A stretch of DNA of 64,000 bases from Saprospiraceae bacterium (GTDB taxonomy: Bacteria; Bacteroidota; Bacteroidia; Chitinophagales; Saprospiraceae). Position 1 is the stretch's first letter, and each line of letters starts with the position of its first letter. The notes under the pieces are model-generated. The model ran no database searches. It saw nothing but the letters and a program-made list of their open reading frames with translations, and was not told the DNA's origin. Both the position numbers and the translations under genes were made by a program. Where the stretch lies: assembly GCA_016710235.1 (NCBI GenBank), contig JADJLG010000001.1, positions 1,663,501-1,727,500 of the forward strand. Direction: 5' to 3'. This document shows positions 28,829 to 39,300 of the stretch, in pieces.

Positions 28829-29914
28829 ATGTCTTTGAGAAAAATTGGATTCACATTATTTTTTGGTTTTGCATTTTTAATCAATTTTGGATTTGCATCA
28901 GATAGTCTGGCGCGGAGAATGAATGTTCTTATTGTGCCAAGTATCTTTTACACGCCTGATACAAGATGGGGATTTGGAGGAGCGGGTGTTCTATCTTATT
29001 ATTGGAAGAAAGATAGAGTGCGGAAGTATAAATCCAACTTTAGTTTTGGTGTCTCCTATACACAAAACAAACAAGTGTTAAGTTACATTCCTTATCAATT
29101 TTATTTTGAACAGAATAAATATTGGTTGCTTGGTGAATTGGGGTATTACAGGTACGTTTTTAATTATTATGGCATTCAGAGTCCGCCGCAAAATGACTAT
29201 TTGGAAAAATATTCAGCCAATCTCATCAGGATAAGAATTAATGCTTCAAAGAAAATCCGAGATGGATTGTATCTAGGTTTTAAATACTCTGCAGATGATT
29301 TTCGATTTACCAAAAAAGATACGAGCTCACTTCTTTTTAGTCAATATATCATTGGAAATAAAAATGGAAATACCTCTGGAATAGGATTGATTTTTTTGAT
29401 GGATCATCGCAATCAGGTCAATTATCCCAGCAAAGGTTTTTTGGCTGAATCTGGCTTTACAGTAGATCAACCATTGTGGGGAAGTGATTTTCATTTTGTA
29501 AAATTTAACCTTGATTTTGCGCGGTATATTAAATTATACAAATCCCTGGTTATGGCCGGTGGATTTTCATTGCAAATGAGTTCGAATGGTGTACCTTTTC
29601 ACCAGATGTCTACATTAGGTGGATCTCGTCGGCTGCGCGGTTATTATGATGGGCGCTTTCGTGACCAACATGGAATACTTTCACAAATTGAATTTCGGTT
29701 TCCTTTGTTTTACCGATTCAAATTAGCATTATTTGGAGGAGTAGGTACAACCTGGTCTAAACATTCGCGATGGGATGAATTGTACACCATTTATAATTAT
29801 GGTTTAGGATTGAGGATCCTGTTTGACAAAGATGCTCAGCAGCATCTTAGACTCGACTATGGTTGGGGAATTCAATCTAAAGGATTTTATTTAACTGTTT
29901 CGGAAGCATTTTAG
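28829..29914 (+). CDS. Outer-membrane surface antigen (Omp85/BamA C-terminal barrel-like)
   Basis: From the ATG at 28829 (361 residues) there is a clear signal peptide (MSLRKIGFTLFFGFAFLINF...SD); 28775 would add 18 residues. The rest is a barrel of the bacterial surface antigen (D15) family, without POTRA domains: GLIFLMDHRNQVNYPSKGF, the hallmark TLGGSRRLRGYYDGRF, and QIEFRFPLFYRFKLALFGGVG, ending in an aromatic residue (SEAF). Members insert or translocate proteins or lipids at the outer membrane; the client is unknown. The gene meets the cation-efflux gene tail to tail with a 4-base overlap. Confidence 0.82.
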   Translation: MSLRKIGFTLFFGFAFLINFGFASDSLARRMNVLIVPSIFYTPDTRWGFGGAGVLSYYWKKDRVRKYKSNFSFGVSYTQNKQVLSYIPYQFYFEQNKYWLLGELGYYRYVFNYYGIQSPPQNDYLEKYSANLIRIRINASKKIRDGLYLGFKYSADDFRFTKKDTSSLLFSQYIIGNKNGNTSGIGLIFLMDHRNQVNYPSKGFLAESGFTVDQPLWGSDFHFVKFNLDFARYIKLYKSLVMAGGFSLQMSSNGVPFHQMSTLGGSRRLRGYYDGRFRDQHGILSQIEFRFPLFYRFKLALFGGVGTTWSKHSRWDELYTIYNYGLGLRILFDKDAQQHLRLDYGWGIQSKGFYLTVSEAF

Positions 29915-30782
29915 CAGGGTTCAATATGAATCAATATATGGCCTAAGTCAGTAAGACGACCCATGAGATAATCTTTGAGATCATGTGCTATATCATGCCC
30001 TTGAGCGACAGTAAGATTAGCATCCACCAGGACATGGAGCTCGACATTATAGGCCATTCCTGCTTTCCTAACAAAGCATTTTTCTGTGCCTTTTACTCCG
30101 GGAATATCCATTGAGAGTTTCCTTATTTTTTGCACTTGGTCATCATATATCTGTTCTTCCATCAATTCGCCGAGTAGTGGTCTGAAAATCAGATAGGCAT
30201 TGAAGTATATCACCAAAGCTGCGATGAGTGCAGCCCAATCGTCTAATGCTTCAAAACCAGGACCGAGCAGCAATGCAAGGCTTATTCCCACAAAAGCGGA
30301 TGCTGATGTAATGGCATCACTGCGATGGTGCCACGCGTCTGCATGTACAGCAGGACTTCCTGATTTTGTGCTTTGACGGATGACGTAACGGTAAGACAGC
30401 TCTTTCCAAATGATTATAGCTCCAAGCACCCAAAGCGTATAAGATTCCGGCATACGTTGAGGACTCATGATGTTTAAAATGCTTGTATATGCTATGACAG
30501 TTGCAGATATAATAAGGAGCATTACCACGACAAAGGTGACCAGAGTTTCAGCTCTTCCATGTCCAAAAGGGTGGTCTTCGTCGGCAGGTTTGTGGGCAAA
30601 TTTTAAACCAATCAGTACCAGGAGCGAAGAAAAATGTCAGTACAGGACTCTATAGCGTCAGCTACTAATGCATAGGAGTGACCTAATATACCTGTGACAC
30701 CCTTTACCAAAGCGAGTGCTGTATTGGTCAGGAGACTGAATATTGTTGCCTGAATAGCTATATGCTTTTCCTTTTGGTTCAT
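29911..30782 (-). pseudogene. Cation diffusion facilitator (CDF) transporter with one-base frameshift
   Basis: The N-terminal part (MNQKEKHIAIQATIFSLLTN ... ADAIESCTDIF) starts at 30782 and runs off frame at about 30630; the remaining 205 residues continue in another frame to the TGA at 29911-29913. One extra T on the coding strand (an A in the run at 30630-30634) restores DIFSSLLVLIGLKFAHKPAD and an uninterrupted 290-residue CDF protein. Metal-site features are present: ADAIESCTD in TM2, DEDHPFGHGRAE in the following loop, and HAWHHRSDA in TM5, as in zinc/iron/cobalt exporters. An assembly error is plausible. If real, the transporter is truncated. Confidence 0.8.
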
Positions 30783-30857
30783 CCCCAACTATGGCTTATA
30801 ATAGACAACTGAGAACTTGGATTACTCCGGAAAAGATGCATGCTGGATTCGATTGAG

Positions 30858-30931
30858 TAGCGTGGGGGAGGCTTGAACTCCCGACCTTGCGATTATGAAT
30901 CGCACGCTCTGACCAGCTGAGCTACCACGCC
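30858..30931 (-). tRNA. tRNA-Met (CAT), probably elongator
   Basis: The acceptor GGCGTGG/CCACGCT pairs with one terminal G-T; the D arm is GCTC-AGCTGGTCA-GAGC; the anticodon stem TGCGA/TCGCA holds TTCATAA (anticodon CAT); the T arm is GGGAG-TTCAAGC-CTCCC. The anticodon stem lacks the three G-C pairs of an initiator. tRNA-Ile2 (CAU, lysidine-modified) cannot be excluded. Confidence 0.88.
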
Positions 30932-31122
30932 ATAATTTGCAACACAAAAACACCTTCAAGCTGGTGTGTTAAATTGTGTTTTTGCTTCAAGCGCACAGAG
31001 AGCGATGAAACGGGACGCAAAAGTAAAGTTTTTCCATGTATTTTATGAGTTTGCTTTAGATATTTATCTCTTACCGGAATTTCTATACAGGCTATTTTGT
31101 TTTGAATGTAGAACTTTATCCG

Positions 31123-31428
31123 ATGGAGCCAAACATATTACCGCAAGCGCAAATCGCCTTGTTGAATAACCCTGATGCCGAGAAAGCTTACATTGACCAG
31201 ATCAGAGAGCGGGTTGAGGAGCTTTTGCAAAACGATCCCGGATTGCTTTTTAGTCATTTATACAGACTTGACATTTCCGAAAAGAAATTGAACCATATCC
31301 TTCAAACTATTCCTTCGATGGATGTACCTCAGGCATTTGCTTTGGAAATTTGGCATCGCCAGAAAGAAAGATTAAAAAACAAGATGGAGACACCTGTAAA
31401 AAGATTGTCAGAAGATTGGGATTATTAA
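31123..31428 (+). CDS. Small conserved-looking hypothetical protein
   Basis: This 101-residue protein (start chosen at 31123; an upstream ATG at 31102 would add seven residues) is highly helical and charged, with DAEKAYIDQIRERVEELLQN and LDISEKKLNHILQTIPSMDV, and ends in LSEDWDY. It lies just before prs on the same strand, though prs appears to have its own promoter. No family is recognised; the coding look (no overlap with other genes, even composition) supports it. Confidence 0.6.
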   Translation: MEPNILPQAQIALLNNPDAEKAYIDQIRERVEELLQNDPGLLFSHLYRLDISEKKLNHILQTIPSMDVPQAFALEIWHRQKERLKNKMETPVKRLSEDWDY

Positions 31429-31459
31429 AACCGAGCTCTTTAGTGGCCGGATTTTCTAC

Positions 31460-31467
31460 TACATTTG
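31460..31467 (+). promoter_or_regulatory. Bacteroidota -7 box (TACATTTG) for prs
   Basis: TACATTTG matches TAnnTTTG and ends 30 bases before the prs ATG at 31498; it argues against a start at the TTG at 31465. No TTG at the -33 distance. Confidence 0.5.
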
Positions 31468-31497
31468 CATATCGATCAATACAATCCATCAGAAATC

Positions 31498-32430
31498 ATG
31501 CAGGAAGTAAAACTATTTTCAGGAACTGCATCAGAATACCTAGCCAAACTTATAGCTGATTATTATGGTGACACTTTGGGTAATGTGACCGTGAATAAAT
31601 TTAGCGATGGGGAAATGCAGCCTATCATCAATGAGTCTGTCAGAGGACAGTTTGTATTTTTTATACAAAGCACATTTGCCCCTGCAGATAATATGTTGGA
31701 GCTGTTGCTGATGATCGATGCTGCCAAGCGGGCATCAGCAGGATATATTACCGCTGTGATTCCATATTTTGGTTATGCCAGACAAGATCGAAAAGATAAA
31801 CCAAGGGTACCAATTTCTGCAAAGTTGCTGGCTAATCTGATTGAGGCTGCAGGAGCAGATCGACTTATGACTATGGATTTGCACGCTGACCAGATTCAGG
31901 GATTTTTTAATATTCCGGTGGATCACTTGAAGTCGGAAGCAATTTTTATGCCTTATTTGGAGTCGCTCAGCCTGGACAAAGTGGCATTTGCATGTCCGGA
32001 TGTTGGTGGAGTAAAGCGTGCTCGGGCTTTTGCGAAGTACTTTCAAAAAGATTTGGTGATCTGTGACAAATACAGGAAAAAAGCCAATGAAGTAGAAGGG
32101 ATTACTGTGATTGGCGATGTTCAAGGAAAAGAGGTTATCCTGATAGATGATATTGTGGATACTGCGGGGACTTTGTGCAAAGCAGCGGATTCACTCATTG
32201 AAAAAGGGGCTACCAAAGTATCAGCATTTTGTGCGCATCCGGTGCTTTCGGGCAAGGCCTATGATAACATCGAAAATTCCCAATTGGCTAAGCTCTATGT
32301 TACAGACACTATCCCTTTAAAGCAAGCTTCTCCTAAGATTGAAGTACTATCGTCTGCCAAATTATTTGCTAGGGCGATACGGAATACTCATGAACATAGG
32401 TCCATTACAGCATTATTTATTGATAAATAA
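31498..32430 (+). CDS. prs: Ribose-phosphate pyrophosphokinase
   Basis: PRPP synthetase makes phosphoribosyl pyrophosphate from ribose-5-phosphate and ATP for purine, pyrimidine, histidine and NAD synthesis. The 310-residue protein has KFSDGEMQPIINESVRG, YFGYARQDRKDKPRVPISAK (ATP site flexible loop), TMDLHADQIQGFF, and the PRPP-binding DDIVDTAGTLCKA. I start at the ATG at 31498 (MQEVKLFSGTAS), which agrees with family starts. The length is normal. It is followed, with its own promoter between, by rplY. Confidence 0.95.
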   Translation: MQEVKLFSGTASEYLAKLIADYYGDTLGNVTVNKFSDGEMQPIINESVRGQFVFFIQSTFAPADNMLELLLMIDAAKRASAGYITAVIPYFGYARQDRKDKPRVPISAKLLANLIEAAGADRLMTMDLHADQIQGFFNIPVDHLKSEAIFMPYLESLSLDKVAFACPDVGGVKRARAFAKYFQKDLVICDKYRKKANEVEGITVIGDVQGKEVILIDDIVDTAGTLCKAADSLIEKGATKVSAFCAHPVLSGKAYDNIENSQLAKLYVTDTIPLKQASPKIEVLSSAKLFARAIRNTHEHRSITALFIDK

Positions 32431-32435
32431 TCAAA

Positions 32436-32470
32436 TTTGTCGAAAAAATAATAAAATCTTTCTACCTTTG
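32436..32470 (+). promoter_or_regulatory. Bacteroidota promoter: TTTG (-33) and TACCTTTG (-7) for rplY
   Basis: TTTG at 32436-32439 and TACCTTTG at 32463-32470 are 27 bases apart start-to-start (26 if TTG is used), a close match to the consensus. It lies between prs and rplY, 29 bases before the rplY ATG. Confidence 0.75.
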
Positions 32471-32499
32471 CGACCCTTAACGCAAATTCGATTAAGATC

Positions 32500-33111
32500 A
32501 TGCAAACGGTCAACATAACAGGTCAGGAAAGACCACTTACAGGAAAATCTGCATCAGGAGTATACAGAAGACAGGGTCTAGTGCCATGTGTATTGTACTC
32601 TAAAGAAGAAAATATTCAATTCAACACTGCTATGGTTGACTTGAAGCCATTGGTTTACTCTCCGGATTTCAAACTTGCAGATATAAGCATCAATGGAAAA
32701 GTGCACCGTTGCATATTGAAAGACTTGCAGTTTCATCCGGTATCTGATTCCTTGATCCACGTAGATTTTCTTAAGTTGGTGCAAGGTACCAAAGTGAAGA
32801 TCGAAGTTCCGCTCCGTCTGGCAGGTAATGCTGCCGGTGTGAAGTCTGGAGGTAAGTTGATACAAAGAGTTCGATCCATCAAGATCAAGGTGGATCCAGA
32901 CAATATGGTTTCAGAATTAACTTTAGATGTTTCAGCTTTAGATCTTGGACAATCCATGAGGATCAGAGACATTTCTATTCCAAAAAATGTTGAAATTGTC
33001 AATAACGGGGCCATTCCGGTGGTGTCCATCGAGATCCCTCGCGCCCTCAAGAGTGCAGCCGCAGAGGCAGCTGCTCCCAAAGCTGGTGGCAAGGCTCCTG
33101 CCAAGAAATAG
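32500..33111 (+). CDS. rplY: 50S ribosomal protein L25 (CTC family)
   Basis: This 203-residue protein is a CTC-type L25, which binds 5S rRNA on the large subunit. The N-terminal domain shows RPLTGKSASGVYRRQGLVPC and CILKDLQFHPVSDSLIHVDF; the C-terminal beta domain shows VPLRLAGNAAGVKSGGKL and VSELTLDVSAL, then an Ala/Lys-rich tail. It is longer than the short enteric L25 because it has the added CTC domain. The strong promoter in front suggests independent, growth-linked expression. Confidence 0.95.
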   Translation: MQTVNITGQERPLTGKSASGVYRRQGLVPCVLYSKEENIQFNTAMVDLKPLVYSPDFKLADISINGKVHRCILKDLQFHPVSDSLIHVDFLKLVQGTKVKIEVPLRLAGNAAGVKSGGKLIQRVRSIKIKVDPDNMVSELTLDVSALDLGQSMRIRDISIPKNVEIVNNGAIPVVSIEIPRALKSAAAEAAAPKAGGKAPAKK

Positions 33112-33309
33112 TTGATTAAAATCCAGACACTTTTTTCCTCTTTATAAACATTCCGCTCATTTCACGGAGAAATGTAGGCAAATACTGAAATAATTGCCTC
33201 ATTATTAATATCTTGTGATGTAAACTTTTTTTAATTGTATTGACAAAACTGGAACAGTTTTTGAGTGCTCTTCAGGAAGTCAATATTGACCTAAAATTGA
33301 ATGTTTGTA

Positions 33310-36300
33310 ATGAAAACCTATCTCCAAATTGTGGGACTATCCCTCATTTGCAGCCTATTGCTTATAGGTGCAAGCGAATCGTCGTGGCTTAGATCATCAA
33401 AATCTTTATCTGCCCCTTCCAAGAAAAATATTTCAAATACAAAAGTCCTTGCACCAGTACTACCTGTATTGGCTCCAAATGAGGATGAAGTGGATTTTAT
33501 CAATCCTGTATTGCCGCAACTGGTTATTTGTGGTAACAAAGGTACCGCCAGTATTGAAGTAATAAAGCTTGCCACCGGCAACACGATCAATCATGCAAGG
33601 CTCACCATAGATCTGGACAACGGCTTAGAATATGCAGGTAGCTTTACAGCAGGAAATTGCCCTGGTGGGACAGTTAATTTTAGATCTGATCTGTCAAATA
33701 CAAGTAAGATTGTTTTTGATTTCCCGAACATGAATTTTAACAATTGCCCCTCTATTGTTTTGAAATTTGACATAAAAGTAGATTGTAGCGTACTCGATAT
33801 ATTGGAGGCCAGTCCGAATTCTCAGTTTAATTGGCAATACACAATGACTTACGATGGTGGTGCAGATACCAGAATAGAAACACCTTTGTCAGCAGTTCAT
33901 AAACCACAGCTCACTTTAAGTAAGCCTGCTTCTGTCATCAGCGCTCCTGGATCTGTAACCGAACGTAGTTTTACAATATGTCAAACAGCTGTAGATGCTT
34001 ATATCAAAGATACATTGTTGATTACTGAATTAGGCTCTGCAGGTATGAGAGTAAGAGGAATCAGGATAAATAACGGTCCTGAGATCAACACATACATCAG
34101 TGGGAATGCAGGTAACCAAAGCATTAAAATACCACCATCCGAGTTCAGCAATGCTGTTTATTCAGGTACAACTCAGTCCGGTAATTCCAATTTGTTTTTA
34201 GATGGCCCTGAAGGTGGAGTGCCTGGTTCAAAACCGGAGTGTTTGGTTATCACCGAGATTTTGGAAGTAAATTCGTGTGAAGATATCAATTCTTCTGTCA
34301 CCGCTTTTTGGGGATGTGAAGGTACCTATTGCGCTTCCAGCGAAACTATTCATCCGGGAATTGAGATAGATATTAATGCCGGAGCAAAACTCGCTGTTTC
34401 AGAAAATTTTTCGAATGAACTATGTCCCGGGTTGAATTATCAACGCGAACTCAAAGTGACAAATATTGGAAAAGGAACTGCGAAAAATATTGATTTTGAC
34501 ATTTATCTGAGTACTACAGGAATACAACCTGCGCTCAATTGTAATGGTAATGCTTTGGATGTTGAGTCCTACCAAATCAGTGTAAACGGAGGTCCGTTTC
34601 AATCTATCATACCTACATCAAATTATTCCATAAATGACTGTAGTTCATTTTTAGGATGTTTTGCAGGTGAGCCCGCACACGTGTTATCCACTCTGCGACT
34701 ACCTGATTTAGCAGCAGGTGACTCAGTAAAAATTAAATATATCAAGAAAATGTGTTGCCCCACTCAAGCGGGATATTATTATGCTTTAGGAGAGGCAGCT
34801 CGTGCAAGATTTACTGATAATTGTGGTACACCGCTTTTGATGCTGCCTGTCGAAATGTCACAGATATATGCATTGAGCAGATCAGGAATTCAGAACGAAT
34901 CCGTTACTGATGTGAATCCGGGACAATTGTTTTCGATCAATCTGATTTATCACGAACTGAGCTTTAGCAATTACAATAATAATTCGGAAGTGATATTCAA
35001 ATTGAAGATTCCTGATGGTGTGATTTGGAGTGGTAGCCAAGATGATTTTAGTTGGAGTGATCCAAGTGGCCTGAGTTGGACAGTAAGTGATTTTAATTAT
35101 GATGTAGCCACAAAATTGCTAGAAGTAAGATTAAAGGTGATTGATTTTATAAATCTTGGAATCGCGAAAACGAATACGGAGATTTCTTTAAATAATTTGT
35201 CTTTTGACTGCAATTCAACGGGATTATCAACAGTCCAAAGAGCATTTGAATATGAAGTAAGATACAACTCAGATCCGAACTGCGCATGTAGTTTTTTGTT
35301 GGCAGATGGTTCAGCAAATATGAAAATGCATTGCAGACCAGATCCAAATTGTGATGGTTTGGAGTTTGTGGGATTTTCTATTCAGAGATCTACTTTTGGA
35401 TTGACGGATGCAAATGATGATGGTGTTGCTGACAATAATAATTTTGTCAATGCCCAAACTCCGGGTGTGAAATATAAAAGAGTAATTACCGGAGATGAGT
35501 TGATTTCAGAATTTGTAGGAGTGGTGCGTGATTATGACGGAAATTCCAATTGGCCATTTCTTTATGCAGAAAGTGAATTCGAAAATGCATCAGAAACGCA
35601 GTTAGTTTCCGCTCAGTTGACATTATGGACCGCAGGTGGAAGTACGATAATAGATTGTGATAATATTCAAGGTACTTTAACTAATGACAGATGGACTTTT
35701 GATTTGAGTATACCAAGCTTGAAGTCGCATTCTTGTGCTGATCCGGATTTGTCAGCAATATCCAGATATAGGAATGGAGATTCTATCTCGCTCAAGGTGA
35801 AATACAAAATGATCAAGAATATTCCAGGAGCGGTTATTGAAAATCATTTGAATAATGAATTTTATATTTCATCAATTCCAGATCCAAATGCAAGTTCGAA
35901 ATACCTATGTGACAATTATACCGGAAATTTTATCTATCATGGATACAAGATGATTTATTTATCTGAACCTGCAGTATTTGCTGGTTGTGAAGAAAAATCA
36001 ATTGATCTGACATATTATTTCGATACAGAGAATTCTGCAAATCCTGCTGCTTCAAATTTATTTCCAAGGGAATACAGGTCACTCATGAATTTGAATAATA
36101 TTTACGCTAATATTCCTAGCGGGTTTAATTTTACAAAAGCTGAGGTGACTTTAAGAAAAGGTAGCGGTTCAGGAAAAAGTACTGACATCGGTCCAAGTAG
36201 TATATTGCCATCTTCTCAGAACGGAAATCGTTTGGAATTTGATTTGACTTCATTTTATAAATCAAACCAAGTCAATGGTCCTTGGCAAGATCCTGATGAT

Positions 36301-39300
36301 GGTTTTATCATCATTATGAAAATTTTCTCCTCTCCTGAGTGTGACGCCCCGACGGAATCCTATTTGACCGGAGGAGCAAGATCCCAACCGAAAACGATAC
36401 TGACAACCATTGATCCGAATGGGAATAATTTAGACACTACAGATAATTTATTGAGCAACTATCCTGCTTTTGACCAATTCAAATTTTTCTTTAGCAGACC
36501 AGAATTATTTATCCAATCTTCACAGCAAACATTCAATGGAAATTCTGCTAATGTGAGTTGGCCTGTCAATATTACTAATGTCTCTAATAATGCGAACGCA
36601 AAAAATATCTGGATCTCGTTTCAGACCAATCCAACTGGTCCACAAATCAGTAAAGTGCTGTTGAATGGCAATGTAGTTACAGTGCAAGGAGGAGGATATT
36701 TTGCTCTAGGAGACCTAACAACTTCCATCCAGGAAATGAATTTAGAAGTTTTTGCAAACCAAACAGGAGGATGTCTGTCGGATAGTATTGTCGCAACTGT
36801 TGGATGGGCTTGTAATTCCTACCCTCAAAATTTGAACAATCTTACTTGTTCACCAATTAAATTCCCACTCTTTGTAAAGCCATTACATACCAATATGGAT
36901 GTATCCGTACTACTTCCTGCGGAGAGCAATCCTGTGGAAATTTATGATTTATGCGAAGACATTGAGTTCGTGGTTCAGGTGGATAATATCGGCCAAGCAG
37001 AAGCTTCCAATATCCTACTGGACGCATATGTTCCACAGGGAATGGAGCTAATTCCCGGTTCAAGTTATATCCAATACAAAATAGTGAATACAGTTCCACC
37101 AACTCCCAATATTAACTCTGGTTCATGGAAAAAAATTGGTGACCCAAGTTTTGTCGGCAATGTTGCTTTAGGTCAAAATTATAGATGGAATGTCACGAGT
37201 TTATGGCAAGCAGCAACAGGAAATAATTTGCTGGGAGGTCCCGGTGGTTCGTTTCCATATCAAATACAAAACTTAGACAGCAGCAAATTTTATATTCGAT
37301 TCCTCGCTCAATCTTCTTGTGGATTTTTAACCGGTACGAGGATACCTTTTGTAGCTTCGGCACAATCACCGTGTCAGTTGGCCGGGACGGACAGGATTTC
37401 TTCACTCTTAAAAACCTCAGCTCCAATACACATCATCGATCCAAAGACATTGTACGGAGCTAGGATTAAGTTTGATACAGATACAGTGCGTTTGGATGCC
37501 TGTGGGACCAAAAACCCAGTGAAGATTATCTTGTACAATTTTGGTCCGGGATCAACAAGAACTACTGATTCTATTAAGCTTAAATTACCTGTTGGATTTA
37601 AATACATAGCGGGTACTTCAAAAAATATACATCAATTTGGAGGGGCAGAACCCGTGGTGATGAATATGGGTTCAAATGGCACAAAACTCTGCTGGGCAAT
37701 CGGGACCGTAACAACTCCCGGCGACTCTGTGAAATTCGAATTTCAGATTGATGTTGATCCTACTCAATTGCCATGTTCTGGTGTAACACAATTTATGAAC
37801 ATGGTCATTACAACTAGAGATCTCGTATGCGTTGACAATGGAGAAGTTTGTCGCACGCAATTGACTTTGGCTGAAGCAAATCCTCCGGTGACTTATGGTA
37901 AAGCATCCTATTCAATCAAATTCCATAATTTAACTTGTCCTGATGCCAGCGGAAAATCAGAATTATCGATGCGAATAAATGTGTCTGGAGCTGCACTGGA
38001 TGCATCGCAGAATATTCGTGTCAGGTTGGTCCACGACCAGAACTTTAATGGACAATTGGATCCTTCTGAAATTGCAAACGCAGTATTCGCGCAAGCAATA
38101 TTCCAGGGACCATTCGTCATTGGAAACAATGATGTCAACCAAAAACTGATAGCCGACAGTGTAAAAGTTAAGCATGCTTTCATTTTATTGGATGGAACCT
38201 GTTATTGTAGTCCTGTGTGGGTGAAACTCGTTGAACCTTATTGTAAACCGTGTATACCAATTGGTGATTTTGTATGGAATGATACCAATGGTGACGGCAT
38301 CCAGAATGTGGGAGAAAAAGGAATCAATGGTGTGAGCGTATTTTTATATAATAAAGCCGGTCAGGTCATTGATGCGGATCGGACAAGAACTAAACCGGGT
38401 ACTTCCGATCAGGATGGGTATTATAAGTTTTGTCAGTGTGCCGGCGAGTATTATATACAGTTTCAGATATCATCATTGACTGCAAGCCCTTATCATGTCG
38501 GACTAGACAATACCAAAGATTCTGACGTTTCGCATGCGAATGGACCTAACACTACTAATTATTTCACCGCCCTGGATGATCAGATGTATTGTGATTATGA
38601 TGCAGGATTTAGTTCAGGATCTCAGGTAGGAGACCATATTTGGATAGATAGAAATTATAATGGAATCCAGGAAGAAAGTGAAACACATCTTCAGGGAGTT
38701 ACAGTATCAGCATTAAAACCAGACGGCACCCAATTGGCAAAAACCATTTCTGATCAATATGGCAGATATCAATTGACTGCACCGGCTGGTATTGACCTTT
38801 ACTTTAAATTCCAACTACCTGCCGGCTACCAATTTACTACAGCAAAAAGCGGTACTGATGACAAAGCGGATTCAGATGTGAATGGCAAGATGGGTTACGG
38901 TACAACCGCCCTGATGCGTCTCAATGCTGGACAATCCTACATGAACATTGATGCCGGAGCAGTAGGATCTGTCTTGGCGATAGATGATCTCACGGTTAGT
39001 GGCAGGGATCTGGAAGATCATATTTTGCTGGAGTGGAATTGTATTTCACCGGCTAATGTGCAATCATACGAACTGGAAAAAATGAATTCTCCTGCTTCTG
39101 GCTTCCAGAGTATTTACAAAATCACAGAAGGCATTCAATCTGGGAAGCAGACTTTTGAATACAAGGATGTAAAAGATAAAGGCTTTACTCGAATTCATTA
39201 TCGTATAAAGCGTACTGACGAAGATGGAAGTTGCCGTTACAGCGAAATCGTAGGCATTGATATTCAGGTAGGTGGAGCTTACTGTACTATCAATCCTAAT

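Noticed and set aside
30966..31169. 67-residue frame between tRNA-Met and the small hypothetical gene
   Set aside because: It runs into the start of the better-supported gene at 31123 and has poor composition.
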